Assembly (NCBI RefSeq): GCF_022879595.1
Contig: NZ_CP084265.1
Coordinates: 62,001-126,000 of the forward strand
Length of the DNA: 64,000 nt
Source of the DNA: Caballeronia sp. Lep1P3
GTDB lineage: Bacteria > Pseudomonadota > Gammaproteobacteria > Burkholderiales > Burkholderiaceae
Direction of reading: 5' to 3'
Positions within the stretch are counted from its first letter, which is position 1, and each line of letters begins with the position of its first letter. The notes under the pieces were generated by a model. The model did not search any database. It was not told the DNA's origin and saw only the letters and a program-made list of their open reading frames with translations. Made by a program: the position numbers and the translations under genes. This document shows positions 45,658-54,224 of this stretch, piece after piece.

Positions 45658-47152
45658 GCGGCTTCAGCGGCATCCGCACGATGAAGCGCGCGCCGCCTTC
45701 GGGCGCGTCCTCGTAATGCACGGTGCCGCCGTGCAGCACGACGATGTCGTGCACGATCGCCAGCCCGAGACCCGCGCCGCCTTCGACGCTCTGCCCGTCG
45801 CCGCGAAAGAAGCGCTTGAAGAGGTCGGGCTGCTGCTCCGGCGGAACGCCCGGGCCATTGTCCTCGATCACCACTTCGCCGAAGCGCACGCCGTGCGGAT
45901 CGCGCCAGTCGCCGATGGTCAGCGTGATGCGCGCGCCCTCATAGCGCGACGGCGGCACGTACTTGAGCGCATTGTCGATGAGATTGGCGATCACTTCGCG
46001 CACGAGCACGACGTTGCCGCGCGCGATCATCGGATGCTCGTTATCCGGATCGTCCGTGCGCTGAAAGCCGAGATCGACGCGCGCCGCCAGCGCGCGCGGC
46101 ACCCATTCGGCGCCGGTTTCGAACGCGAGTGTGGCGAGGTCGTAATCCGTGAAGCGCGCCGCCTGCTCGCCCGGTTCGGCGCGCGCAAGCGACAGCAATT
46201 GATTCGACAGCCGCACCGCGCGATCCGCCGATGCGCGCAGTTCCTTCACCGCCTCGACGGACTTCGCCGGATCGCGCGAACTGAGCGCCTGCTCCGCGTG
46301 CAGCTTCACGGCGGTGAGCGGCGTGCGCAACTGATGCGCGGCATCGGCGATGAACTTGCGCTGCGCATCGAGCGCCGTCTGCAGGCGCACGAGAAGGGCG
46401 TTCATCGCGCTCGTGAGCGGACGGATTTCGCTCGGCACATGCGTTTCGTCGACGCGTTCCAGCGAGACGTGCGTCTGGCGATTGAGCGCGTCGGCGAGAT
46501 CGGTGAGCGGATTCAATTGCTGATTGACGACGCGCCACACGATGACCCAGCCGGCCAGCAGCAGGAGCAGCAGCGGCATCATGATCGCGATCAGGAACTC
46601 CACCGCGATCCGGTACCGTGATCCCACGCGCTGCGCCACTTCCACGACGATGGGATTGCCGCGCGGCTGCGGCACGCGTACTTGCGCGGCGCGCATGCTG
46701 GTGCCCTGAAACTGCGTCTCGAAGACGTAGGCGTAGTGGATGCGCCGCACCGAGGTGCCGGTGAGCGGCAGGTCGGGATCGCCCGCGATTTCCTCGTCGC
46801 CGGTGCTGATGCGGTAGACGAGCTGCTCGACGGGATCGGAAAACATCGCCTGGGCGAGCGGCGGCACGGTCACGGGCGCTTCGACGCCCGCGAGCTGAAT
46901 CTGCTTGGAAATGGCCGTGGCGAGGTCCGCGAGCGAGCGGTCCACGACGTGCTGCGTGTATTGCCACGCGAGCCAGTAAGCCATGAGGCCGCTCATCAGC
47001 GCGAGCAGCGACAGCGGCGCGGCGAGACGGCGCAACAACGTGCGCCGCAGGCTCGGAGGCGCGGAATCGCCAGGCGGCTGCGATCGCGCAAGATCGAGCC
47101 AGTCTTCGCGGGCGAAACGCTGGTCGCCCGCGCGCCGGGTGGGAAGTCGCAA
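45644..47152 (-). CDS. Two-component sensor histidine kinase (TctE/QseC-like)
   Basis: This 502-residue inner-membrane kinase has two membrane segments (about residues 45-65 and 185-205) enclosing a TctE-type periplasmic sensor. A HAMP linker and HisKA follow with His in FIADAAHQLRTPLTAVKLHA, then N-box (VIANLIDNALKY), G1 (VIEDNGPGVPPE) and G2 (GGAGLGLAIVHDI). The start is the TTG at 47152, for which no good ribosome site is seen, so the true start is uncertain. It lies 26 bases after its regulator gene. The signal is unknown; tricarboxylates are typical for the family. Confidence 0.9.
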   Translation of the reverse strand: MRLPTRRAGDQRFAREDWLDLARSQPPGDSAPPSLRRTLLRRLAAPLSLLALMSGLMAYWLAWQYTQHVVDRSLADLATAISKQIQLAGVEAPVTVPPLAQAMFSDPVEQLVYRISTGDEEIAGDPDLPLTGTSVRRIHYAYVFETQFQGTSMRAAQVRVPQPRGNPIVVEVAQRVGSRYRIAVEFLIAIMMPLLLLLLAGWVIVWRVVNQQLNPLTDLADALNRQTHVSLERVDETHVPSEIRPLTSAMNALLVRLQTALDAQRKFIADAAHQLRTPLTAVKLHAEQALSSRDPAKSVEAVKELRASADRAVRLSNQLLSLARAEPGEQAARFTDYDLATLAFETGAEWVPRALAARVDLGFQRTDDPDNEHPMIARGNVVLVREVIANLIDNALKYVPPSRYEGARITLTIGDWRDPHGVRFGEVVIEDNGPGVPPEQQPDLFKRFFRGDGQSVEGGAGLGLAIVHDIVVLHGGTVHYEDAPEGGARFIVRMPLKPLTSS

Positions 47153-47178
47153 AGCGTTCTAGGCGTAAGCGGCCGCAA

Positions 47179-47865
47179 TCACGCCGCCTGCCGGATCTCC
47201 TGAAGCAGATAGCCGAAGCCGCGTACCGTGACGATCTCCACACGCGTGTTTTCGAGCTTCTTGCGCACGCGATGCACGTAGACCTCGATGGCCGTATCGC
47301 CGAGATCGCCGCCGAAGTGCGTCAGATGATCCTGCAACTGCGCCTTGCTGACGACGCGGCCATGACGCAGCAGCAGCATTTCGAGCACGGCGAATTCGCG
47401 CGGCGACAGTTCGAGCGGACGCTCGTCGTTGAAGATGCGGCGATCCACGCCCGACAGACGCAAGCCGCCGAGCGTCACTTCGGGGCGCGGGACGTCGCCG
47501 TGCGGACCGCTGCGGCGCATCACCGCGCGAATGCGCGCTTCGAGTTCCTGCGGCTCGAACGGCTTGAGCATGTAGTCGTCCGCGCCGCTGTTGAGCCCCT
47601 GCACGCGGTCGTGCAGTTCGTCGCGCGCGGTGAGGATGATGACCGGCGTGTGCCGGTTGCCCTGGCGAAAGCGCGAAAGCAGCGTCATGCCGTCGATACC
47701 CGGCAGGCCGAGATCCAGAATGACGAGTTCGTGGCGGTTCTGCGCGAGCGCCTGCTCGGCGAAAATGCCGTCGTGAACCATGTCGACGGTGAAACCGGAC
47801 TGCTCCAGGCTGCTTTGAATGCCGCGCGCGATGGGGCGGTCGTCTTCGATCAGAAGGATTCGCAT
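47179..47865 (-). CDS. OmpR-family response regulator partner
   Basis: The 228-residue protein has a receiver domain (LLIEDDRPIARGIQ, Asp in VILDLGLPGIDG, Lys in MLKPFEP) and an OmpR/PhoB winged helix (LELSPREFAVLEMLLLRHGR, VYVHRVRKKLE, VRGFGYLL). It is the first gene of the two-gene operon with the kinase. The ATG at 47865 is chosen since residues upstream of MRILLIEDD are not family sequence. Confidence 0.94.
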   Translation of the reverse strand: MRILLIEDDRPIARGIQSSLEQSGFTVDMVHDGIFAEQALAQNRHELVILDLGLPGIDGMTLLSRFRQGNRHTPVIILTARDELHDRVQGLNSGADDYMLKPFEPQELEARIRAVMRRSGPHGDVPRPEVTLGGLRLSGVDRRIFNDERPLELSPREFAVLEMLLLRHGRVVSKAQLQDHLTHFGGDLGDTAIEVYVHRVRKKLENTRVEIVTVRGFGYLLQEIRQAA

Positions 47866-48502
47866 GAAGTCGCTCAATACAATGGGTTGAGCCCGAACCG
47901 GCGACCAGGCCGGTGAGATGCGCGACGCGGCGGGGGCGGGTTCGAGCGGATCAAAACCGTTACTGCTCATGCGGCGCCGCTCGACTATCACGAAGGTTGC
48001 AAGCGGCCGACACCGAATGTCTTTCAGCCCGAAAACGGGAAACGGGAAACGAGAAACGGGCGCGCTGTCCAGCGATGGATGGCCGATGCGCCGCTGCTCG
48101 AGATCAGTTTGTGACCGGTTTTCGCAACGATCCGGGCCTTGTGCGCTGCTGATTGTACAGCGTGAATCCCAGGCGCCCATTGACGGCGGGCAGTTCGTCC
48201 CGCGCGTCGCGCGCCGAGTTTACGGAAGGTTTAAAAACCGCCTTTGCCACTGAAAGATAACCGGCGTCGCGGCTTACGTTCAGGTTTTTTTCGGCTTGCA
48301 CGCCGGCCGGAACGTGCGTTTGAACGCGTAACGTGCCGCTTTCGCGGGTGTCATCGTTCGTAATACGGGCGTTACCTTGTTGGGTGGCGTAAGCGAAATC
48401 GAAACAACGCGCGAAACGCCGCGTCTGTGCGTGTTTTCGGCGGCCCACGCGCCCGCGTGCGATAAAGTCGCATTCCGACTCACGCTCGCGCCTATTCGCC
48501 TC
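47866..48502. other. Intergenic region between the two-component pair and the Lrp gene
   Basis: This 637-base gap between divergent genes shows no gene I can support. A short direct repeat of GAAACGG units lies at 48031-48060. The region should hold the promoters of both neighbours, which I could not place. Confidence 0.5.
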
Positions 48503-49006
48503 ATGCTGGAACTCGATCATTTCGACCTCGCGCTTCTCGACGTGCTGCAGCGCTTCGGCCGCGCCACGCATCAGCAACTCGGCGAGAAGGTGCCGCTTTC
48601 GCCGTCGCAGATCGGGCGGCGCCTGCAGCGTCTCGAGGCGGTCGGCGTGATCGAAGGCTATCGCGTCGTGCTGCGCCCGGAGAAGCTCGGCCTCGGCGTG
48701 ACGGCGTTCACGAGCCTCAAACTCAAGCATCACGGCGATTCCGTCATCGAGCAGTTTCAGCAGCAGATCGAAACGCTGCCGGAAGTGCTCGAATGCCACG
48801 CGACCGTCGGCGACGCGGATTACCTGCTGCGCATCGTCGCGCCCGATCTGAGCGCGCTGTCGGCCTTCGTCATGAAGAAGCTGATGCGCGTGCCGGGCGT
48901 CGACAGCGTGCGCTCGAACATCGTGCTCACGACGTTCAAGCGCAACGGTCCGTTACCGCTTGCTCATCTCGCGGATGATGCCTCGGGATTGAGCAAATCG
49001 ACGTAG
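48503..49006 (+). CDS. Lrp/AsnC family transcriptional regulator
   Basis: The 167-residue protein has an N-terminal helix-turn-helix (FDLALLDVLQRFGRATHQQL, PLSPSQIGRRLQRLEAVGVI) and a C-terminal RAM/AsnC ligand domain (VTAFTSLKLKHHGDSVIEQF, CHATVGDADYLLRIVAPDL). It probably forms octamers that sense an amino acid. The start at 48503 matches the usual N-terminus. Its last 43 bases overlap the convergent CYTH gene. Confidence 0.92.
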   Translation: MLELDHFDLALLDVLQRFGRATHQQLGEKVPLSPSQIGRRLQRLEAVGVIEGYRVVLRPEKLGLGVTAFTSLKLKHHGDSVIEQFQQQIETLPEVLECHATVGDADYLLRIVAPDLSALSAFVMKKLMRVPGVDSVRSNIVLTTFKRNGPLPLAHLADDASGLSKST

Positions 49007-49494
49007 GCGAGCGGCACGAGATCCGCCTGCGCGACGCCGAGCCGCGCGAACATCGCGTGCGCTTCCTGCTCGCCGCCCGCTTCGTCGTCGTCCTGGCCGA
49101 GCACCACTTCCAGTTCCACGAAATCGCCGAGGCCGTCCACGCGATCCAGGTGAATGCGCGTGCGCCCGACGAGAAACACATGCCGCTCCTTCGAGACGAT
49201 GCCGCGCGTCGTCAGCGCCTGGGCGAGCAGCGCGTGCATCGCTTCGGGGTTCGTCACCGGGCTGCGCGTGTAGTACGAGACTTTGGGACCGTCGCGGTCG
49301 TCGCGCTGATAGAAGATGAGTTCGGAAGGCGTGCCGTCGTCGAACTGGCGCAGCTTGAGGCGGCCGGTCGGCACGTCGTAGAAGAAATCCTGTTGCCGGA
49401 AAACGAGGGGCGCATCGGGCGCGAGCGCGGCTGCGCGCTCGCGCAGTGTGTCGAAGTGATGCGCGCGTGCCTTGATTTCGATGTTGCGTGCCAT
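48964..49494 (-). CDS. CYTH-domain protein (class IV adenylate cyclase/thiamine triphosphatase-like)
   Basis: This 176-residue protein has the CYTH signature ExExK in modified form at the N-terminus (RNIEIKARAHHF). Strands of the triphosphate tunnel follow (FFYDVPTGRLKLRQFDDG, VSYYTRSPVTNP, IHLDRVDGLGDFVELEVVLG). Such enzymes act on triphosphates: they may form cAMP, split ThTP or cut polyphosphate, and the sequence does not say which. It converges on the Lrp gene. Confidence 0.85.
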   Translation of the reverse strand: MARNIEIKARAHHFDTLRERAAALAPDAPLVFRQQDFFYDVPTGRLKLRQFDDGTPSELIFYQRDDRDGPKVSYYTRSPVTNPEAMHALLAQALTTRGIVSKERHVFLVGRTRIHLDRVDGLGDFVELEVVLGQDDDEAGGEQEAHAMFARLGVAQADLVPLAYVDLLNPEASSAR

Positions 49495-49567
49495 GAACGA
49501 GGTCTCCGGTTGTCCATCGGTGTGTGGGCGCAGCAGCGAGACTAGCAAACATATCGTGAACGTTGGG

Positions 49568-50470
49568 TTACACGGACCACTGCGCATCGATGAGGCGCAG
49601 CGCCGCGGCGATCCCCGGTTCATGGCGACGCTCGGCGAGCGCGACGAACGAGAGCTGCGTCGGCACCGTGACGCCTTCGACGATCGTGAGCGCGTGCGCG
49701 TGCGCTTCCGTCAGCGCGATGGAATCGCGCGCGAGCGAAAGGCCGACGCCCGATTTCACGAGATCGAGCATCGACGGCTCCTGATCGACTTCCGCGACGA
49801 TCATCGGCATCGCGCCCGCATCGCGAAAGACGCGCGACAACAGCCGGTTATGCGCGGATTCGGGCGGCGTCCAGATCCACGGCAGCCGCGCGAGCGCGGA
49901 CCAGCTGCGCTTGCCCTTGTTGACGCGGTTGTGCCAGCCGGCGGGCGCGAGCACGCGATACGAGAACGGCGTGAGCCGCACGGCGTGAAAACGCTCGCCA
50001 TCACGCGTGCCGTCGGTGGCGGGGTCGCCAATGTAATAGCCGACATCGAGATCGCGCGCGCGCACGCGTTCGAGCACCCAGCCCGACATGCCGTGCCGCA
50101 GCGCCGTCTCGATGCGCGGATACGTCTCGACGAACTGCCGCAGGAAACCGCCGAGCCGGAGAAATTCGGGATCGAGAATCGTGCCGATGCGCAGTGTCCC
50201 GCTGACCTCTTGCCGCAACGCAGCAGCGGCGCGCCGGACTTCGGCGGCGGCGGCAAGCGCCCGCTCCGCGTGGGGAAGGAGCGCTTCGCCGTCTCGCGTG
50301 AGCAGCAGTCCGTGCGACGTTCGCGTGAAGAGAACCACGCCGAGCATTTCCTGCAAGTTCTTGATCTGCAGACTGACGGCGGGCTGTGTGAGATGCAAAT
50401 GCGCCGCCGCGCGCGTGAGATTTCCTTCGCGGGCGACGGTGAGAAACGCGCGGAGCAGGGTGTAGTCCAT
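49568..50470 (-). CDS. LysR family transcriptional regulator
   Basis: The 300-residue regulator has the HTH in FLTVAREGNLTRAAAHLHLT QPAVSLQIKNLQ and a periplasmic-binding-like effector domain. It is divergent from the GMC oxidoreductase gene, 128 bases apart, and so probably controls it. ATAT-rich sequence near 50490-50510 (ATATC-N10-ATATC) could be its binding site. The inducer is unknown. Confidence 0.92.
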   Translation of the reverse strand: MDYTLLRAFLTVAREGNLTRAAAHLHLTQPAVSLQIKNLQEMLGVVLFTRTSHGLLLTRDGEALLPHAERALAAAAEVRRAAAALRQEVSGTLRIGTILDPEFLRLGGFLRQFVETYPRIETALRHGMSGWVLERVRARDLDVGYYIGDPATDGTRDGERFHAVRLTPFSYRVLAPAGWHNRVNKGKRSWSALARLPWIWTPPESAHNRLLSRVFRDAGAMPMIVAEVDQEPSMLDLVKSGVGLSLARDSIALTEAHAHALTIVEGVTVPTQLSFVALAERRHEPGIAAALRLIDAQWSV

Positions 50471-50598
50471 CGGCTGATATTAGCGCGACTTATATCGCTC
50501 TTGAACATATCTCATTGGATGCGCGAACGCCGGGCGCAGTACGCTTGGCTCCACGACTCAGCCGCAAGGAAAAGACGGCAACACAAGGAGACGACACC

Positions 50599-52275
50599 AT
50601 GAAGCAGACCGCCCGCAAAGAAGAAGGCGAATTCGACTACATCATCGTAGGCGCGGGCACGGCCGGCTGCGTGCTGGCCAACCGCCTGACGCAGGACCCC
50701 GACGTGTCCGTCCTGCTGCTGGAAGCGGGCGGCAAGGACGACTACCACTGGATCCACATTCCGGTGGGCTACCTGTACTGCATCGGCAATCCGCGAACGG
50801 ACTGGCTCTACAAGACCCAATCCGAACCGGGCCTGAACGGGCGATCGCTGTCGTATCCGCGTGGCCGCGTGCTCGGCGGATGTTCGTCGATCAACGGCAT
50901 GATCTACATGCGCGGCCAGCGCGAAGACTACGACGAGTGGGCGCACATCGTCGGTGATTCGAACTGGTCGTGGGACTCCGTGCTGCCCATTTTCAAGCGC
51001 AGCGAGGACCACCACGCCGGTGCGAACGACTGGCACGGAACCGGCGGCGAATGGCGCGTCGAAAAGCAGCGCCTGAAATGGAAGATTCTCGAGACGTTCG
51101 CGCAAGCCGCGCAGCAATCCGGCATCCCGGCTACCGACGACTTCAATCGCGGCGATAACACCGGCGTCGGCTATTTCGATGTGAACCAGCGCGGCGGCAT
51201 CCGCTGGAACGCGGCGAAAGCCTTCCTGCGCGAAGCGATGAAACGCCCGAATCTCACGACGATCACCGGTGCGCATACGCAGCGGCTCGTGTTCGAGAGC
51301 ACGCGTTGCGTGGGCGTCGAGTATCGCGGCGGCGATGTCGGCTACATCGCGAAGGCGCGCTGCGAAGTGCTGCTCAGCGCGGGCGCGGTGAACTCGCCGC
51401 AGATACTCGAGCTATCGGGCATCGGCAACGGCGCGCGCTTGCAGCGGCTCGGGATCGATGTCGTGCGCGATCTGCGCGGCGTCGGCGAAAATCTGCAGGA
51501 CCACTTGCAATTGCGCATGGCGTACAAGGTGAACGGCGCGCGCACGCTCAACACGTTGTCCGCGCGCTGGTGGGGCAAGCTCTTCATCGGCATGCAATAC
51601 GCGCTCATGCGAAGCGGCCCGATGTCGATGGCGCCATCGCAACTCGGCGCGTTCGCGAAGTCCAATCCCGACGATGCATCGATCAGGCGGCCCGATGTCG
51701 AATATCACGTTCAGCCGCTTTCGCTCGAACGCTTCGGCGAGCCGCTGCATCCGTTCAATGCATTCACGGCGTCCGTGTGCAATCTGCGGCCCACGTCGCG
51801 CGGCAGCGTGCATATCGCATCGCCGGATGCGCATGCCGCGCCGCTCATCGCGCCGAACTATCTTTCCACCGAGCGCGACCGCGAAGTGGCCGTGAACTCG
51901 CTGCGTCTCACGCGGCGCATCGTGAGCGCGCCCGCGTTGTCGCGTCATGCGCCCGAAGAGATTCTGCCGGGCATCCAGTACCAGACCGAAGACGAACTCG
52001 TGCAGGCGGCGGGCAATGTCGGCACGACGATCTTTCATCCGGTCGGCACATGCCGCATGGGCATCGACAACGATCCCGCCGCGGTCGTCGACAGCCGCTT
52101 GCGCGTGATCGGCGTGCAAGGCTTGCGCGTGGTCGATGCATCGGTGATGCCGGTCATCACATCGGGCAACACGAACTCGCCGACCGTGATGATCGCGGAG
52201 CGCGCGAGCGACATGATCCGCCAGGACCGCCGTGCCCGACACACGCAGGAACGGCTCGCCACGGCATTCGCATGA
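50599..52275 (+). CDS. GMC family FAD-dependent oxidoreductase (choline/alcohol dehydrogenase type)
   Basis: This 558-residue FAD enzyme oxidises an alcohol. It shows DYIIVGAGTAGCVLANRL (FAD), YPRGRVLGGCSSINGMIYMR (GMC signature 1), GAVNSPQILELSGIG (signature 2), and the catalytic His and Asn regions FHPVGTCRMG and TSGNTNSPTVMIAER. AAGGAG stands before the ATG at 50599. The nearby LysR gene and the HAAT transporter downstream suggest uptake and oxidation of one compound, but the substrate is not known. Confidence 0.93.
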   Translation: MKQTARKEEGEFDYIIVGAGTAGCVLANRLTQDPDVSVLLLEAGGKDDYHWIHIPVGYLYCIGNPRTDWLYKTQSEPGLNGRSLSYPRGRVLGGCSSINGMIYMRGQREDYDEWAHIVGDSNWSWDSVLPIFKRSEDHHAGANDWHGTGGEWRVEKQRLKWKILETFAQAAQQSGIPATDDFNRGDNTGVGYFDVNQRGGIRWNAAKAFLREAMKRPNLTTITGAHTQRLVFESTRCVGVEYRGGDVGYIAKARCEVLLSAGAVNSPQILELSGIGNGARLQRLGIDVVRDLRGVGENLQDHLQLRMAYKVNGARTLNTLSARWWGKLFIGMQYALMRSGPMSMAPSQLGAFAKSNPDDASIRRPDVEYHVQPLSLERFGEPLHPFNAFTASVCNLRPTSRGSVHIASPDAHAAPLIAPNYLSTERDREVAVNSLRLTRRIVSAPALSRHAPEEILPGIQYQTEDELVQAAGNVGTTIFHPVGTCRMGIDNDPAAVVDSRLRVIGVQGLRVVDASVMPVITSGNTNSPTVMIAERASDMIRQDRRARHTQERLATAFA

Positions 52276-52400
52276 ACCACGCGCGTGGCATGCATATGAC
52301 GACGCCGCGCATCAGCACGGGCTTTTGCGCGAGCACGCGCCATGCCCTGCATGCCTGGCACCGAAGGCCGCATCTAACGCCGCGTGAGTAAGTGCAAATC

Positions 52401-52424
52401 CCAATGATTGCGCTGCATCATTGG
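52401..52424. promoter_or_regulatory. Perfect inverted repeat upstream of the first liv-type operon
   Basis: CCAATGAT-N8-ATCATTGG. No T tract follows, so it is more likely an operator than a terminator of the GMC gene. It lies about 180 bases before the ATPase gene. Confidence 0.5.
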
Positions 52425-52467
52425 CGAGACAATGGCCCCGGATAAACGTGATGCTCGGCTTACCTCG

Positions 52468-52490
52468 TGCATGTCTCGATACGACATGCA
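52468..52490. promoter_or_regulatory. Second perfect inverted repeat upstream of the first liv-type operon
   Basis: TGCATGTC-N7-GACATGCA, extendable by one base to GTGCATGTC/GACATGCAA with a mismatch. It differs in sequence from the repeat at 52401, so two regulators may act here. Nothing else is seen in 52276-52606. Confidence 0.5.
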
Positions 52491-52606
52491 ACAGGCGTAC
52501 AAAGCGAAGCAGCGTCCGGCGGAAGACACCGTTCGGATGCGCGCGGACAGAAAAATAAAGCGCAGGCGACACATCGTTCGGCGCCTCACTTCGCATGGAA
52601 GGGGAC

Positions 52607-53386
52607 ATGATTCTCGGCGACACCATTCTGGAAACGCGAGGGCTCACGAAAGAATTCAAAGGCTTCACGGCCGTGAATGGCGTGAATCTGCGCGTGCGCC
52701 GCGGCTCGATCCACGCGCTGATCGGACCGAACGGCGCGGGCAAGACGACCTGCTTCAACCTGCTCACCAAGTTCCTCGAGCCGACTGCCGGCCAGATCGT
52801 TTTCAACGGCACCGACATCACACGCGAGCGCCCGGCGCATATCGCGCGGCGCGGCATCATCCGGTCGTTTCAGATTTCCGCTGTCTTTCCGCACCTGAGC
52901 GTGCTTCAGAACGTGCGCATCGGGCTGCAAAGGCAGCTTGGAACATCGTTCCACTTCTGGCGCAGCGAACGTTCGCTCGCTGCGCTCAACGACCGCGCGA
53001 TGGACCTGCTCACGCAAGTCGGCCTCACCGATTTCGCCGATACGAAGACCGTCGAGCTGTCTTACGGACGCAAGCGCGCGCTCGAAATCGCGACGACGCT
53101 TTCGATGGAACCCGAACTCATGCTGCTCGACGAACCGACGCAAGGCATGGGACACGAAGACGTCGATCGCGTGACGGCGCTCATCAAGAAGGTGTCGGCG
53201 GGACGCACGATCCTCATGGTCGAGCACAACATGAACGTGATCGCGGGCATCTCCGACACCATCACCGTGCTTCAACGCGGCGAAGTGCTCGCGGAAGGCA
53301 GCTACGCGGAAGTGTCGAAGAATCCGCTCGTGATGGAAGCCTACATGGGCAGCGCCGATGCGGCGCTCACCGGAGCGCACGCATGA
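52607..53386 (+). CDS. HAAT-family ABC transporter ATPase, LivG type
   Basis: The 259-residue ATPase has Walker A ([16 protein letters not shown]), a Q-loop (IIRSFQISAVFPHLSV), the signature region (VELSYGRKRALEIATTL, reading LSYGR instead of LSGGQ), Walker B (LMLLDEPTQGM) and the switch His (MVEHNM). The ATG at 52607 follows GGAAGGGGAC; an ATG at 52595 is less likely. It is the first gene of a five-gene transporter operon and overlaps the next gene by four bases. Confidence 0.93.
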   Translation: MILGDTILETRGLTKEFKGFTAVNGVNLRVRRGSIHALIGPNGAGKTTCFNLLTKFLEPTAGQIVFNGTDITRERPAHIARRGIIRSFQISAVFPHLSVLQNVRIGLQRQLGTSFHFWRSERSLAALNDRAMDLLTQVGLTDFADTKTVELSYGRKRALEIATTLSMEPELMLLDEPTQGMGHEDVDRVTALIKKVSAGRTILMVEHNMNVIAGISDTITVLQRGEVLAEGSYAEVSKNPLVMEAYMGSADAALTGAHA

Positions 53387-54144
53387 GTACGATCGTGGAG
53401 GAGCGCCGCTCGCGCGAGGCGAACGGCGCGGCGGGCAATGTGCCCGCGCTCGAAATCGCGGGCCTGCAGGCGTGGTACGGCGAATCGCACATCCTGCATG
53501 GCGTGGACCTCAAGGTGAATCGCGGCGAAGTCGTCACGCTGCTCGGGCGCAACGGCGCGGGCCGCACCACGACGCTTCGCGCCATCATGGGCCTGACCGG
53601 GCGGCGCACCGGCTCGATCCGCGTCGGCGGACGCGAGACGATCGGGCTGCCGACGCACAAAATCGCGCATCACGGAGCGGGCTATTGTCCGGAGGAGCGC
53701 GGCATTTTTTCGAGCTTGTCGTGCAAGGAGAACCTGCTTCTTCCGCCGCTCATTGGCAATCCGAAAGAGGCGATGCCGCTCGACGAAATCTATTCCATGT
53801 TCCCGAACCTGAAGGAGCGCCGCGCGAGCCAGGGCACGCGTCTTTCGGGTGGCGAACAGCAGATGCTCGCCGTCGCGCGCATTCTGCGAACGGGCGCGAA
53901 CCTGCTTCTTCTCGATGAAATCTCCGAAGGGCTTGCGCCCGTCATCGTGCAGACACTCGCGCGCATGATTCTCATGCTCAAGTCGCGCGGCTATACCGTC
54001 GTGATGGTCGAACAGAATTTCCGGTTCGCGGCGCCGCTCGCGGACCGCTTCTACGTGATGGAACACGGGAATATCGTCGAGCATTTCGGCGCCGGGGAAC
54101 TCGACGCAAAGATGCCGGTGCTGCACGAACTGCTCGGCGTCTGA
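53383..54144 (+). CDS. HAAT-family ABC transporter ATPase, LivF type, with Arg for Lys in Walker A
   Basis: The 253-residue ATPase shows LLGRNGAGRTTTLRAIMG, where the Walker A lysine is Arg. Other motifs are intact: YCPEERGIFSSL, the signature LSGGEQQMLAVARIL, Walker B LLLLDEISEGLAP and the switch His equivalent read as Gln in VMVEQNF, as is normal for LivF. It pairs with the LivG-type subunit, whose own Walker A is intact. The start overlaps the previous stop (ATGA). Confidence 0.9.
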   Translation: MSTIVEERRSREANGAAGNVPALEIAGLQAWYGESHILHGVDLKVNRGEVVTLLGRNGAGRTTTLRAIMGLTGRRTGSIRVGGRETIGLPTHKIAHHGAGYCPEERGIFSSLSCKENLLLPPLIGNPKEAMPLDEIYSMFPNLKERRASQGTRLSGGEQQMLAVARILRTGANLLLLDEISEGLAPVIVQTLARMILMLKSRGYTVVMVEQNFRFAAPLADRFYVMEHGNIVEHFGAGELDAKMPVLHELLGV

Positions 54145-54224
54145 TCGCTCGCGAGCACGATCACAACGGCAGCACCAGTAAGACCAGCAGTGCGGCAACA
54201 ATCAAAAAACTCATGGAGACTGCA

